A stretch of 64,000 nucleotides of DNA from NCBI GenBank assembly GCA_964247055.1, contig OZ176052.1, positions 9,486,001-9,550,000 on the forward strand. Direction: 5' to 3'. The stretch comes from Paragordius varius (Eukaryota > Nematomorpha). Position numbers and translations under genes: made by a program. The notes under the pieces were generated by a model that made no database searches, had not been told where the DNA came from, and saw only the letters and a list, made by a program, of their open reading frames with translations. Within the stretch, counting starts at the first letter, position 1. Every line of letters begins with the position of its first letter. Below, one piece after another: positions 51,601 to 63,547 of this stretch.

Positions 51601-53446
51601 TAAGTTTATAATATAATAACATTTTATTATAAAGTTATATTTAATTTTCTCTCAATTTTCACTTGTTTTTGAAATATTGAAAAACCTATAAAATTTCAAA
51701 ATTCTGATTGGCGGGATCAAAATTTTTTTTAAATTCGGTTTTAAAACACTGAAATTAGTCATAATTTAAAAAGTTTGAGTGGTGGTGCTTAAAAATGTCC
51801 AAATTTGTCGACTAGTGAAAGCCAGGTTATACATATTATTGACATGAAGCGCCAAACATTATTATGAATAAGCAGGCTCAAAATTAAATCAGTTTTATTA
51901 TTCGTTTTGAAGAAAAGGGGAAAAATTTATTTTTCAAAAAAGACCTATAAAGGTAGTTTCGTAAGCATCCCACAAAAAGGGTTCTTTTTGAGAAATAAAA
52001 TTTATTCCATAATAGGTTATGGATATATTTCTATCCATAAGTTATTATCGACACCGTATGACAGTTGCAAAAAATTTAAATTCAAAGGCGCCAATTTTTA
52101 ACGGCAAAGAGTATGTTTTATAAGTTCCCTTGTTAGGTGATCAACCAGTCTTGAAACAATTAATTATATTAAAGTATTTTTTATCTTTATCATCGGTATA
52201 AACCACATTTTCCAAAAATATTCCCGATATATTATAATATCATAATTTGTAGCAGCCTCGTTGTTAACAATTTAAAGCAGGGGTGTCCGACACAAATGGC
52301 TTCATGGGCCGCATTTTGGGTCAAAAAAACCGACGGGCCACATTTGCAAAATATATTGGAATTAACAAATTTTTTATTAGATTTTAAATATGAAATTGTA
52401 AAAACTACTATTTATTTTAAAAATTTTCGATAGTTCATTGCCAAAATTATGGAAGACTATTAAAAAATATGTTTAAGAAATTATTTATGCTTAGATTTTG
52501 TTACACTTTGTTATTAAATTTTCTCGCGGGCGGCGTATAATATGGAGGGTGGCATGTTGAACACAAGCTTACAAGGTAAAGGAATGAAATGACATAAACA
52601 ATTTGTGAAATTACTCTATTTTATGAGCTCATTTTTTATATTAAGGTGTTTTAAATTATATAATTATTATATTATTATATAAATAATATGAGAAACATAT
52701 GATTAACCCGTTTGTGAGATGGTGAAATAAAATATAATTTTAAGTGATATATAACCAAAATACTAGAATATTTATACTTTTTTTCTAAATAAACTGAATA
52801 AATTAGGCATTTTTAAACAAAAACTGATATCTGACCCAAATTTGTATTTTATCCACACACAATTTTGCAAAATATATCTGCTTTTATCAAAAATATTTTG
52901 ATTTTACGCTTTACTTTCAAAATTTTGAAGTTTATAGAAACAAAAATTTGGCCATTTTGAATCATAAATGCTCAAAAACAGCTAATTCCTTAAAATTTTT
53001 TCTGCCTCTATTCCTCATATGGAAACTCGACCACTATTTTTTTGAATACTATAAGCAAAAAGAATTTATTTTTATGAAAAATTCAAATAATTAAATCTAA
53101 AGATTAGAATTTTAAACTATACCCAAAATCTAAAAACTTTAGGCTAAATTTTAGGTTTAACCTGCGTATTCATGTTTAAAATGATGTAAAATAACACTAT
53201 TAATTAAGCTAAATGAATTACCCAGATTTGGAGTTTAATACGTTTGTCATGTCGGAATATAGTTTTAACTTTAAAATCAATACCGACCGTTGATACGAAG
53301 GCCGATGTGAAGGAATCATCAGCATAGCGGAATAAAAAAGATGTCTTTCCCACGCTACTATTACCAATAATTAAAATTTTAAACATATAATCAAAATTTT
53401 GATCAGCCGCGTCCTTTTGCCACCGATTTTCATTTCCATGGGCCAT
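45638..53446 (-). CDS. RAB3: RAB3 small GTPase, 4 exons
   Basis: Synaptic/secretory vesicle GTPase. Exons: 53222-53446, 50127-50245, 46738-46912, 45638-45796; 678 nt, 225 aa plus stop, all in phase. P-loop GNSSVGKT at 28-35, switch I around T53 ([13 protein letters not shown]), [10 protein letters not shown] at 76-85 with the RAB signature [14 protein letters not shown], guanine-binding NKCD at 134-137, SAK at 164-166. The N-terminal [20 protein letters not shown] and [14 protein letters not shown] are RAB3-specific. The C-terminus ends C-N-C, the CxC double-geranylgeranylation signal. The length is close to vertebrate RAB3 (about 220). Introns are large (2976, 3214 and 941 nt) and carry hAT elements. 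Confidence 0.97.
45992..46534. mobile_element. hAT MITE with perfect 8-bp target duplication
   Basis: The TIRs TAGGGTTGTG and CACAACCCTA are flanked by the perfect 8-bp duplication AATGCATA (45984-45991 and 46535-46542). Internally it repeats GGTCATGACC-type palindromes next to both ends (GACCATGGTCATGGTCATGA left, GGTCATGACCCGGTCAATTG right). 543 bp, non-coding, in RAB3 intron 3. Perfect duplications suggest a relatively recent insertion. Confidence 0.9.
47156..48645. mobile_element. 1.49-kb non-autonomous hAT element
   Basis: The TIRs TAATGTGACCAGATA and TATCTGGTCACATTA (one to two differences inside) are flanked by the perfect 8-bp duplication CCTTTAGA (47148-47155 and 48646-48653). Subterminal sequence also pairs (CTGTACTGCG left, TGTACTGCGTC right). 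No open frame resembling a hAT transposase remains. The interior, roughly 47800-48540, resembles dispersed degenerate repeats found elsewhere in the window. It lies in RAB3 intron 2. Confidence 0.88.
50930..51180. other. GC-richer unexplained patch in RAB3 intron 1
   Basis: Noticeably less AT-rich than its surroundings. On the minus strand one frame reads [20 protein letters not shown] and [12 protein letters not shown] before a stop. This is membrane-protein-like in appearance but unrecognised, with no start and no convincing splice sites. It may be a transposon remnant. Confidence 0.25.
52278..52566. mobile_element. hAT-like MITE, CAGGGGTGTCC family
   Basis: The left end CAGGGGTGTCCGACACAAAT, then GGCTTCATGGGCCGCATTTT, is characteristic of animal hAT MITEs. 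The right end, ending near TGTTGAACAC, is degenerate. The same ends close the elements at 58274-58503 and 60119-60352. It is inside RAB3 intron 1. Confidence 0.65.
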
Positions 53447-56400
53447 TCTCTACGTATTAGTAAGGATGTAAAGCAGAAATATTAGTTAGTATTGATCGCG
53501 TGTTTGTAAGGGAAAATAAGGGTATGAAACGTAGGCAGTTTTAAAGATATATAGTCAAATAGCGCGAAAATTATATAAAATTTAAAATTGCAAGTATAGT
53601 TTTCATAAAACTAATCTCTTCTGGCAAATTAATTCAGGAATAATTTGTTTGTTTTTCTATCTAAAATCTTGTTTTTTCCTCTCTGTTTTTTGCCAATAAT
53701 ACAGAAGAGGGACTGAATGGGGACAAAAGAACTACACAACTTTTAACTGTTTTTTTGTCTAAGGACATATAAAAAATATATAGAGAGAGATAAAATGAAA
53801 TATAAACAATATGGAAAGAATGCTGAAAAAAAACAACACACCAATGTGGCTAAGTTGTTAGGCAATTCCTTTACGCAGCACTTTTGATAAAAAAATCTAT
53901 ATTGGCACAATAATAATAGTTGCAATGTTTGTATACATTTTATTTAGTCTATTTTTAAGTGTATAAATAGGTTTCACTGTATATTTACCAATAACACAAA
54001 AATATAGATAGATAAGACTTTGAAATAGGAATATATATATGGTAAGTCTTTTAAGGCTTTCAATAGAATTCGTGTAGCATAGCATATCCTTTTCAAAAAA
54101 TTGTGTGGTCACGGTGATGTTTATAAAATTTTAGCACATTCCATGCATATCCGATTATTACAAAGATGAGTTTTGTATATAATGATATACAAAGATATTT
54201 ATTTGGATGTCGAAAATTAAAGAGAATAAATTTAATATTGGGAATAATATACCATTATCAGGTATTATTCTTGCGCATGCAAAAATATAGCATAAACACA
54301 CACATTTACGCATTTAAATGGAAGTTAAACTAATGTATTTCAATTATTGAAAATCGATAAAAAAAATTATCCTTATATGTGTACACACTATGGTTCTCCA
54401 TAGGCTTGTTTTATACGTAATCTGCTTTTAAATACAAACTAATATGTATGAACAACCTACAACCCTTTTGTTTAAATAAGTCGAAATAATCCAATTCCTG
54501 ATAATTATAATTGAATTGTGATGCTATAGTTATAACAGATAAATAAATTTTAACCAATATTATATATTTTTCTTTTTATTCAGTAAAAGATAGCGCTCCA
54601 ATTTCCATAAGTTTAATTCGTAATAACCGCTAAAGAATTTTTATACATATTGAATACCCAATAATTATTAAATGACAATGACAATAGCACGGGGTACACC
54701 CCTTCGTACAATTGGTGAACCAATTGTCAGAGTACCGTGAGCTATATAAGTATTGGGAATATTTTTAATATAACTTTTTCTAGTAAAACTTTTATGATTG
54801 CAAATGTTTGTATATATATGTATGTAAATAAAATAGTATTATGATTTAATTTTTTTACTGTAAAGTAGTGTAATTAATTTTGCTTATTAGAAAAAAAGGA
54901 TTTATAAAAAAAACCGTACATAACCTGCGCTTTGGAAAGGGCATTATTGTTTGTTTTTGGAACATAGGTTTGATATTAATTGAGTTGTTGATAAGCGACA
55001 ATAGTTTTAATTAAATGAAACGTTATCGACAAAAACATTAATAATTTAACCGAGACGATAACCTAAATAAAATTTATAAGAGTATATGGTTAAAAGATTA
55101 TTAAATAAATAATTCAGTATAAAAAAGGTACCTATCTTTGATTTTCCTGTGGCATAGGTACTGTTCCCCTAAACAACTGAAGTTTTACGGGTGACTCAAC
55201 TTTTATTAAAAAGGAATTCATTTTCGAGTATCGCAAAACTTCATCAGGGTAATAAGCCTCTTTAAATTGCCGTCTTTACAAATAAAGAATCACCCATATT
55301 CCTAAAGTATAAATATATAAATATTTGATGGTTTTGCTGTGTTCTTATCATATTCAAAAGGCAGACGATTTTGACCGAATCGCCCAATAATTATTAAGTA
55401 AGAATAAAAATATTTCTAAATAATTCAGTGATTATCATGTTTTGGTTCAAGAGTGTAATCAAGGAAGTATGGTTATGCCCACAGCGTTATAAATTAAGAT
55501 TAAAATATTGTTTTTTATTATTTCAAAATTATTCTTGTAATTTTAGCAGTATCAATGCCCACCGCGCCGCAAATGGTCGATTTGTCTTTGTTAAAAGTCA
55601 TTTTCATTGATTACTAATCCATTTCTATTGCTCGTTTTTTCAAAAAAACGGTTTCAGCAATACGAATCTGGTCTAAATGATTTTGGTCAAACTGTTTGGA
55701 TTTCGGAATTATAAAAGATAGCTTAATTAACACAAATAAAATATAACCTCAAGTGCAAAAGTTTATTCTATATATATCTTTATGATACAAATAAAATATA
55801 AAGCAAGTTTTTATAGCTAATGAAATATTATTATAATTTTATTGAAACCGTAAGAGTCTGAAGTTACGGTTTTAAAAAGGTTTACAAAAATATTTTTTTG
55901 ACTTTTTTTGCTACCAGTTAAAATTAAAAGTTACGGCCCCATTACTCGATTTTCACATTGCCTAATTTAAAATATGTGATATATATATTTGTATTCCTGG
56001 AATTTAAGGGCTCGTATTTTTTTATCCATAAGCAACAACAATGTAAAATTTTGGTATATTGGGCTATTTTATTTTAACAAAACCCATATCATGTGACATA
56101 AAATTAGAGTTTTATTCCAATGACTATGGATTTGGCACAGTCAAAATGGGTAATGAAATAATTTTGGAAATTGCAATTGATTACACTGGTATATGCGTAA
56201 AGAATAAGTGAACGCTTTTAAACGCTATAGAGACATCAAAAGTGACAAGCTGGCGAACGTAAACTATTAGCCAATACTGATTCCATTTATATCCATTAAG
56301 TATTCAAACCCTTAGACCTGGCTTTAGAACCGCAAAGTGATTCTTCAGTAATAAAGGCCAGATACACATCTGATCATAAAGCTAAAACCTAAAAGTTTAG

Positions 56401-57230
56401 GCACTTATATATTTAAAAATGAGTTTTTACGCACGATAGATATATCCACATTAATTACTGAATCGCAAAAAATAATGTATTTGTTTCCACAGTTTCCATG
56501 TGAAAGAGCCTGAATAATGGCATTTCGGTTAAAAAGCCGGTTTAAATAACTTATATAGAAATGTCTCAAAAATTAGATAGGAAAATTTTGAGCCACTATT
56601 ATTGTGGCTCGAGAAAAATCAAAAATCATAACTCAAAAAGGGAAATATGATATGAGGCTAATTAACATGGACAAATTTAAGTGGGTACGATAATAAATCC
56701 GGTTATTGGCATAAAATTTAAAATTTGCATTTTGAGAACCTAATAGCTTAAAAGGAAGGAAAGTTGGTTTTAATGGCTGTATGGTTATGCGGCAGCCCAT
56801 AAATAGTTTTGATCTTCATATATTAATGATTTAGGGCTAATTAATCATTCGTGTATATCTAATTTGTCACAATTAACCGTATATTTTTTCGTTTGGGCAT
56901 ATAATTTATAATCATTAAGGATTGCAGTAACTAACTAAATAGAGGTTGAAAGCAAGTAATATTCTACCTTTGGAAATACAAATTTAGCTTCTTTTTGGTC
57001 CATATAACATATATAGACAAATATTTATTAATCACTTATATTTATAATATATTACATATAAATCTATTTTCCATAATTTTACAATAAGAATAAAAAAATT
57101 GCCAAATAAGGCTAAAAAATTCAATTTTGCATGATTGGTAAAAAATGTGATCCACAGTTTCATTAAGTATGTTTGTGCATAGTAATTAAATTAATGCGAA
57201 TAAAAAATATTTTTTTAACCAAATATAGTT
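53447..57230. other. RAB3 5' flank and MPPE1 3' flank, no gene supported
   Basis: The RAB3 5' UTR and promoter and the MPPE1 3' UTR must lie here. Apart from the hairpin at 54684-54745, the content is AT-rich with degenerate repeat. The open frames at 53743-54112 and 55428-55610 show no domain and no splice support. Confidence 0.45.
54684..54745. other. Compact GC-rich nested hairpin
   Basis: An outer pair, ATAGCACGGGGTAC (54684-54697) with GTACCGTGAGCTAT (54732-54745), is near-complementary and encloses the near-perfect palindrome ACAATTGGTGAACCAATTGT (54708-54727). GGGGTACACCCC is an alternative small hairpin. It could be the tip of a fold-back element, a structured RNA or a palindromic protein-binding site; nothing recognisable by family. 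Confidence 0.45.
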
Positions 57231-60200
57231 TCAGTTAATTTTAAGGTCAATACAATGAATCGAAGATCTTTTAAACCAAGAGGATATTCGCATATGTTTA
57301 CTCAAAAATATTGTAATGTCATATAAAATTAATAGTACAAAAATAATGAGATAAGTATATAATTGCTTAAATCGATTGGGTAACCATATCACTTCATATT
57401 CAACCAAAATCTCCGTGTGATTTTCTAAACATATAAAGGAAAAGAATGTGATTTTGCAATAATTAACAATATTGACAATAAATTATAAAACTGTACTATA
57501 CTTTGTGGACGTAATCTCAATAAACCGCACCCAATTTTCGGCGTTCCCATGCGATAATTAAAGGTGGGAACATTAATTTCATAGACATATGGTTGATTGG
57601 GTGATATTATAAATTTTTGTGGCTTAGCAGGAGATTCATACGATGTGACCAAATGCTTAAAGCTATAATGCAAAGTTTGATTGATGATTGGTATTCGAAA
57701 TATCTGGCTCTAAAAAGCATGCATCATCAAAAAAATATTAATGACTAACCTAAGGATAACCCATTAGTAAATACTGAATAATGTTTAATAAATGACATCT
57801 CAAAATTATTAAAATACTTTGTGAGTATCGCCGGATAATATCAAATTCGGTTTGTAGATTTGCATAATCTATATATGAGTTTTTTCATAATTGTCAAAAA
57901 TATTTTAGATTATATTTTATTAAGTATATAAGCATAATACCATAATTATTGGATATAAAAATTGAGCTTAAAATTATAAAAAAAAGTGTTTTTTTTCCAA
58001 TTTTAAACATAAAACAAAAGTAACAAACTGTTTCAACAAAGCGTGGATGGCGATCTAATATCGTATAATGACTTAGCAATATAGTTTGATTTATTAATCG
58101 CATTTTGCCATCTGTATACTGTGTGGCACCACTCATGGCATAATCATATAGGGAATAAAAATCAAGAGTTGTAATCTAAATTAATTGATAAAAAATTTAA
58201 AAATTTTTTTTATAATAATTAAAAACAATTTATATTTTTTTACGAAAATAATTAAAATAAAAATAGTTAAAAACATGGATGTTCAACACGCGGCCCAACT
58301 CTTTTAGCGGACCGCAAAAAAATTGGACATTCATAATTTGCGAAACTATGCTTACAAATTTTTCTATAAAGTTTATTTAATTGACAAAAACTAAACAATG
58401 TTATATTGTGTTTGTACTTATGTTTAAATCTAATAAATTAGCTAGCAATGTCCATGTATATTTCAGATGCGGCCCACGAAGTCATTTGTGTTGAACACCC
58501 CTGTGAGAAGAATTAGTTATATTCAATATACATATTATGTATAAATAACTGATTATCATTCTGTACATTATATTTTAAAGGTCTTAATTGGTACATTTTA
58601 TCAAAATTATATTAAGGTAGGATCTGACCGGTTATGGTGAATTAATGATCGTATATACTGCAAATTAATAAAAAACTAAAACTTTTTTCTGATTACAACT
58701 TTAAATTTATATATAATTATAAACCATTTGCACTTCAAAAGTGTCTTTAAACATTTAAATTGGTACTTAAACACTTCAAGTTGATTTTTGAGCATTTTAA
58801 GTTGGTTCTTGAACAATTTAAGTTGGTTCTTGAACAATTTAAGTTGGTCTTTGAACATTTCAAGTTGGTCCTTGACCACTTCAAATAGGCCCTTAAACAC
58901 TTCAAATGTTTGGTTTTGAGCTTAAATCAGATCATGTATATTCATCTATTTTATCAATTTAACCTATTTTCTTTATTCAACATAAACTTTTAAATCAATA
59001 TCAAATTTAATCATTCGGAAACCGTATATTTTTATTGCTTTCGTCAAAAATATTTTTATAATAAGAATTAAACAAATAATTTAAAAATGCAAAAGTTTAG
59101 GAATTACAATGCTTTGAGCTTATATAAGGTAATATTGTTAAATTAGAAAAATTTAGTTTGAAACAAAAAAGTAGTTATTAAATGAAAATTTTATTTTTAA
59201 ATGAATAAATATATTATAAATAAAGAAAATTGAGTTAAAAAATAAAAAATACATCTTATAGATTAAAAATTAAAAATATTAAGGACCAACTTGAAGTGTT
59301 TAAGGACACACTTGAAGTGCAAATTATATAATAACATATGATGATAAATTTTTTTTTATTTGAATAATTAAAAGAACCCTAAATATATACCATTTACAAT
59401 TCATCACCCTTAAACGATTCGAATTCACACTAAAACAATTCAAATTCACCCTCAAATAAATTATATGTAAACGTATATTTTTAATAGTTAAAAAATAATG
59501 CCATGATATATATATTATATTGATAATGTAGTTCGAAAATACATAATTTATTTAGGGTTAAATTTTATTTGTTAGGGTGAATATAAATTGTATAAGGGTG
59601 AATTTGATCTGTAAATGGTATATTAAATGTTTTTAAAAATATCGTCCTGTATATTATATATATTAGCGAATACGACATCCATAGCAAAATTTTTATTTTG
59701 ACTGAATTCATGACAATAAAATATTTTAATATTTAAAGAATAATATTTAGGGTAAAAAGTCATTAATAAAGTGGAATAATTATGATAGACAAAATTGCTC
59801 AACCATAAAACACATCAAATAGAAAAGAAAATTAGGTAATGACAACTTTATGTTTATTGATTCATTAGTTTCCTAAAATAAATTATTTGGTGATTTACTT
59901 AGGGTTTAAGAAATCAGAATTAGAAAGATTGATGGTATTATCCAATAAATTTGATATTTGTTATTTTTATATGCCTTATTGAAATATTCTACATATAGAC
60001 GAAAGCCTGTTTCAAATAGCGTCAAAATTCGGCTTTTTTAATACAAAAGAGAAATGTAAAAATACCATATTAAACTCTAAAATATCAATTGATTTAGTTA
60101 AAAATGATCATTTTAAAGGAGTACCAACATGCGCCCTTGAAAAATATTTCTGCAGTCCGCAAAAAATTTCAAATAAAAAATTTTATGAATTCTAAGTAAA

Positions 60201-61116
60201 ATCGATTTAACACATACAAAATCTTTCCAAACTTTGGCAAACTAGCAAAGATATTTAAATAGATTTATATATTAAAATTTTAAAAGATATTTCTTAATAA
60301 CCATATATTCTGCGCTTGCGGCCCGCATAGCCATTTGTGTTGGACACTCCTGTTTTAAACAATTAATTGTTGGTAACTAACACTTTATTATATAACGGTT
60401 ATAACAGTTTTCATAATAATTTGGTAATTAATAATATGTTCAGGCAAATTTAATTTAGTGTTGTAAATTGGTATTGAGTTTTTTTGTGATTTGTTAAGCA
60501 AATTTAATTGCTAAATCGCATGCAAGTCTCAAATTATGCTATGGCAAATTATGTATGAATTTTGGTGAACAATTTTGGCACAATAGAAAAAAAAATAAAA
60601 TTATATAGGGAATATAATATCAAACCTTTGCTAGATTAATTATACTGTGATCCAGAGAGTTATTAAAAACCTTATTAAAGCGGGTTAGAGCTCGACTAGG
60701 ATATTTATTACGTTCTGTCACGTCATTATCCCCATCAATTATTATATACTATATTTAAAATTAACAGTTACTTGCTTTAGAAATCCAAAAACATATAAAA
60801 AACGTTGAAAATGTTCAAAAAACCCTTTATCATCCATAATTGAGCCTTGATCAAATATATCACCCAGAAAAACGACATATTCCGGTTCAATTTTATTGTA
60901 TATTGTTTTGTAATATTTTCGCATATAATTGTCGGAATCCCACATTGCAATATTATCAATTGCATTATGAAATTCCCTACCAACTAATTGAGGATCAGCA
61001 ATAATTAAATGACAAATATGGGGATTCTCACAAGTTTCAGGTATGTACAGCGTATAAAATTTTTCATAAAGTACCAATATTAATAAAAATATTACATATT
61101 TGAATAAGAAAATCAT
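57231..61116 (-). CDS. MPPE1: MPPE1/Cdc1-type membrane metallophosphoesterase, 6 exons
   Basis: ER/Golgi calcineurin-like phosphoesterase; MPPE1 (PGAP5) removes an ethanolamine phosphate from GPI anchors. Exons: 60772-61116, 60626-60748, 58029-58175, 57818-57868, 57502-57709, 57231-57424; 1068 nt, 355 aa plus stop (human: about 396). There is an N-terminal membrane segment (about 5-17) and a C-terminal one (about 313-331, YTYLIIFVLLILYD). Motifs in order: IADPQLVG (D41), FLGDIFDQGS (D86, D89), GDND (121-124), ILLSHYTIL (H192), LILSGDTH (218-221), then EINVPTFNYRMGTPKIGCGL. Three motifs differ from the classical DxH, GNHD and GHxH, as in part of the Cdc1-like subfamily. Intron 2 (58176-60625) carries four MITEs and could hide a small exon, though phases join without one. 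Confidence 0.92.
58274..58503. mobile_element. hAT-like MITE, CAGGGGTGTCC family
   Basis: The right end GATGCGGCCCACGAAGTCAT, then TTGTGTTGAACACCCCTG, is the complement of the left end seen at 52278. The left end CATGGATGTTCAACACGCGG is a degenerate version of the same terminus. About 230 bp, non-coding; no target duplication visible. Confidence 0.7.
58726..59324. mobile_element. MITE with subterminal CAAGTTGGTCCTT repeats, copy B
   Basis: The TIRs are ATTTGCACTTCAAAAGTGTC and GGACACACTTGAAGTGCAAAT. It is the longer relative of 43376-43883. The difference lies mainly in the subterminal array at 58741-58915. Non-coding. Confidence 0.8.
58741..58915. repeat. 21-bp tandem repeat inside the MITE, about eight units
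   Basis: The unit is close to TTGAACAATTTAAGTTGGTTC, repeated in register with drift at the edges. Because 21 is a multiple of three, one strand shows a spurious periodic frame (FKNQLKL-like heptads) that should not be read as a protein. Confidence 0.85.
59389..59619. mobile_element. MITE with subterminal CACCCTTGAACAATT repeats
   Basis: The left end ACCATTTACAATTCATCACC and right end GAATTTGATCTGTAAATGGT are inverted repeats with short CACCCT(T/C)AAA units behind them. It shares ends with 26321-26628 and 7630-7699. The termini sit within ATAT on both sides, so a TA or TAT duplication is possible. Confidence 0.72.
60119..60352. mobile_element. hAT-like MITE, CAGGGGTGTCC family, with probable target duplication
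   Basis: The right end GCGGCCCGCATAGCCATTTG, then TGTTGGACACTCCTG, is followed by TTTTAAAC. The left end GGAGTACCAACATGCGCCC is preceded by TTTTAAA, so a 7-8 bp duplication probably survives. Fourth MITE in MPPE1 intron 2. Confidence 0.7.
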
Positions 61117-61225
61117 TTAAAAGGGGCCCTAAGGCCCAAAAAACGATTGCAAAGTTATTCAGATGTTATATTCTCTTCCTTACATATGGTTATTATGCGA
61201 AAAATGGGATTTTTGCGGAGTTTAT

Positions 61226-61802
61226 TAACACTTGGATACAACACACTCATTTTAGTCCTTCGATTCAAATTGAGGTAGTTAGATACCCCAGGCCTGTTTA
61301 AAATCAAATGGTTTAAAAAGTATGGAAGGAATCGAAGCCATGGCAAAATTTTGCACTTATATAACATTAATAAACCAAAATATATAAAAAATTTTATTTA
61401 AAATAAATATTACTAATTTTAAGCTACAAGCGAAAGGTAAAAATTTCGTACACGTGACATGTGTCAAATTTTAAAATTAAAAAATAATACAAAATAAACC
61501 GCCTTTCCTAATTCCATCAATGTGAGATAGAATTTATATAAAAAATTAGCTTTAGTTTTACTCTTAAAATTAAATGAAGACAAAATTTTGCAAAAATTTT
61601 GTAAAATAAAAATGGCGTCGATGTAGTTTGAGATGGAACTTTTTTTTCAAAACAAAATTTTACCAAGATATTTTGGCATATTTATATAATTTTTATCAGG
61701 ATAGATGCATAAATTTAAATTGGTACCGTTTCCTTCAGTAGTTTTTTAAAAATATTAATTTAAATTTAGTCTGGGGTATTTACAATTTTAATCGAAGTGT
61801 TA
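61226..61802 (+). mobile_element. TA-flanked MITE upstream of MPPE1
   Basis: TA|ACACTTGGATACAACACA at the left and AATCGAAGTGT|TA at the right. It is collinear with 35713-36287 throughout, including CCCCAGGCCTGTTTAAAATC, ATGGCGTCGATGTAGTTTGA and TTTAGTCTGGGGTATTTA. 573 bp between the TAs. It starts about 110 bp upstream of the MPPE1 ATG. Confidence 0.8.
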
Positions 61803-62427
61803 AGTTTAATAAAAATATATAATTATATGGTAATATAACTAAAAAATTATTTTTATGCATATATATATATATTAATAACAAATTTTTTTAAGTAGCTAAA
61901 ATTATGATGATTAATATAAATTTAAAACAGAGTAAATCTACTAAGTAGTAAATAAAAATATATAAAATAATTAGCTAATTTTAAATTTATGACTTTTCCA
62001 AGGAAAAAAACATTTAAGGGAAAATAAATTAGTAGGGCATTCTTTGATAAAACTTCATTTTTAATTTTATAGATATTCACATTTATAAAACATTTCCTGC
62101 ATGCGAACAAAATCAGAAATATAAAAATAAGATAATTAAATAAAATCATTAATTTTATGGTGCTTTTGTTTTTAGGCTATACAAACCTAAAAAAAGCTAT
62201 TTGTTTTTTTGCGATAATTTTGTTGTATAAAAATATAAATATATAACTTTGAGAACCTTTAAAATATCTTTTACTAATATTTAATTTTAATGTAAGCTTT
62301 TTAATTCTGTTTGGCGGCTAGCTAAATTTCTTGAAAGTAAAATCTGTAAAAAATATGTACAGGAGTAAGGGTTTAAAATTTTTATATCATTAGTTTATGA
62401 CAAATAAAAAAGTAATGAGATTCACTT

Positions 62428-63540
62428 CGATGTAAATGGTACCCCAGACTATATTTTAAAAAATATTTTTAGAAAACTACTGAAAGAAACGGTCCCAATT
62501 TCATCTATCATCGTAACCTATATATATATATATATTATATATATATTACAAAAAAATTGTCCACAAAAATAATTTTTTAAATATATATTTTGCCCAAGGT
62601 ATGAGACCGTAAAAATTCAATAGGGTTCCAGGTATTTTATGATAAGCAAAAATTTTAGTGGTGCGTTTTTTTATATTGGCTGCTGGGTAAGAAGAGATAC
62701 ACTCTAAAACTGCGCCATCCTTTCGAAATAGCGAGCCTCTGGGGCAAAATTAAGCAATCCTATCAGGCCATAGTTCAATAGATGCTTACGTAACAAAACA
62801 AAAATTTAGGTCGTGCAATATTTTAAAATTAGCCGTTAATTAGGTCCTTGACCACCTGTAAATGCTTTACCATAGAATAATTTTTTAGTTTTCATACAAA
62901 TCCAAAAACTTTGAGAGCATATGGAATGTATCATGATTCCAGGTAATCTCCGTAAAAGGCAAAGATTTTAATCAAACGCTTTTTTATATCAGCCTCTGGG
63001 TGAGCTCCGCCTAAAACTGCCACCATATCGAAATTGCCTTGTTTAGGAGTTAATTTTCAGAAAATCAGGCCACATAAGTTTAATAAGGTCCTGAAAAAGT
63101 AGCCGTAAAAAAACAAAATTATAAGTCCGATTTTGAATAAGACGTTAATTGGCCCTTCTCTCTAAATGCGATATCATTGTACTATTATTTAATTTTGAAA
63201 CATTTTTCCAAAACTATTAGGAACATTTTTTCTCTAACGTATTTTTTATATTAGCTTCTGGGTAGGGGGCTATCCGCCTACAACTGCGCCACCATATCGA
63301 TACAGCGTGACTTTAAAGGCATATTTTAGAAAATATATCAGGCCATATTAGTTCAATAAGGGCTTGAAATATCACCCGTAAAAAGGCAAAATTTTAAAGG
63401 AGCGGTTTTATTAAAATACCCCTTATTTAGTCCTTTGTCCTTAAAAATGCGCCACCATATACTTTTTTGAGGCAATTTTTTGAAAATCCCAGAGCACATA
63501 GAATTAATCATGATTTCAGGTATTACCCAAATTAAGGTAA
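62428..63540 (-). repeat. Inverted copy of the 312-bp repeat array joined to MITE right half
   Basis: Read on the minus strand, three diverged units recur near 63248, 62984 and 62665 (complement of CTGGGTAGGGGGCTATCCGC and CAACTGCGCCACCATATCGA). They run into a tail, then into the MITE right half (complement of GGTACCCCAGACTATATTTT at 62436). The order array, tail, MITE right half is the same as at 29881-32871, which supports one larger element. Confidence 0.72.
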
Positions 63541-63547
63541 AGGTTTT

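Noticed and set aside
55180-55262. Second hammerhead-like core on the minus strand (CCCTGATGA ... CGAAA) with a downstream TTGAGTC
   Set aside because: Both core words are present, but stem II is weak and no stem I or cleavage-site pairing can be drawn, unlike the locus at 24298-24333.
58676-58900. Minus-strand frame with regular FKNQLKL-like heptads, looking like a coiled coil
   Set aside because: It is a by-product of the 21-bp tandem repeat inside a MITE; the period is a multiple of three, so a frame stays open by chance.
61155-61367. Minus-strand frames (also 63353-63655) sharing LNRPGVSNYLNLNRRTKMSV-type sequence
   Set aside because: The shared peptide comes from the TIR region of the MITE family in both places, not from a conserved protein.
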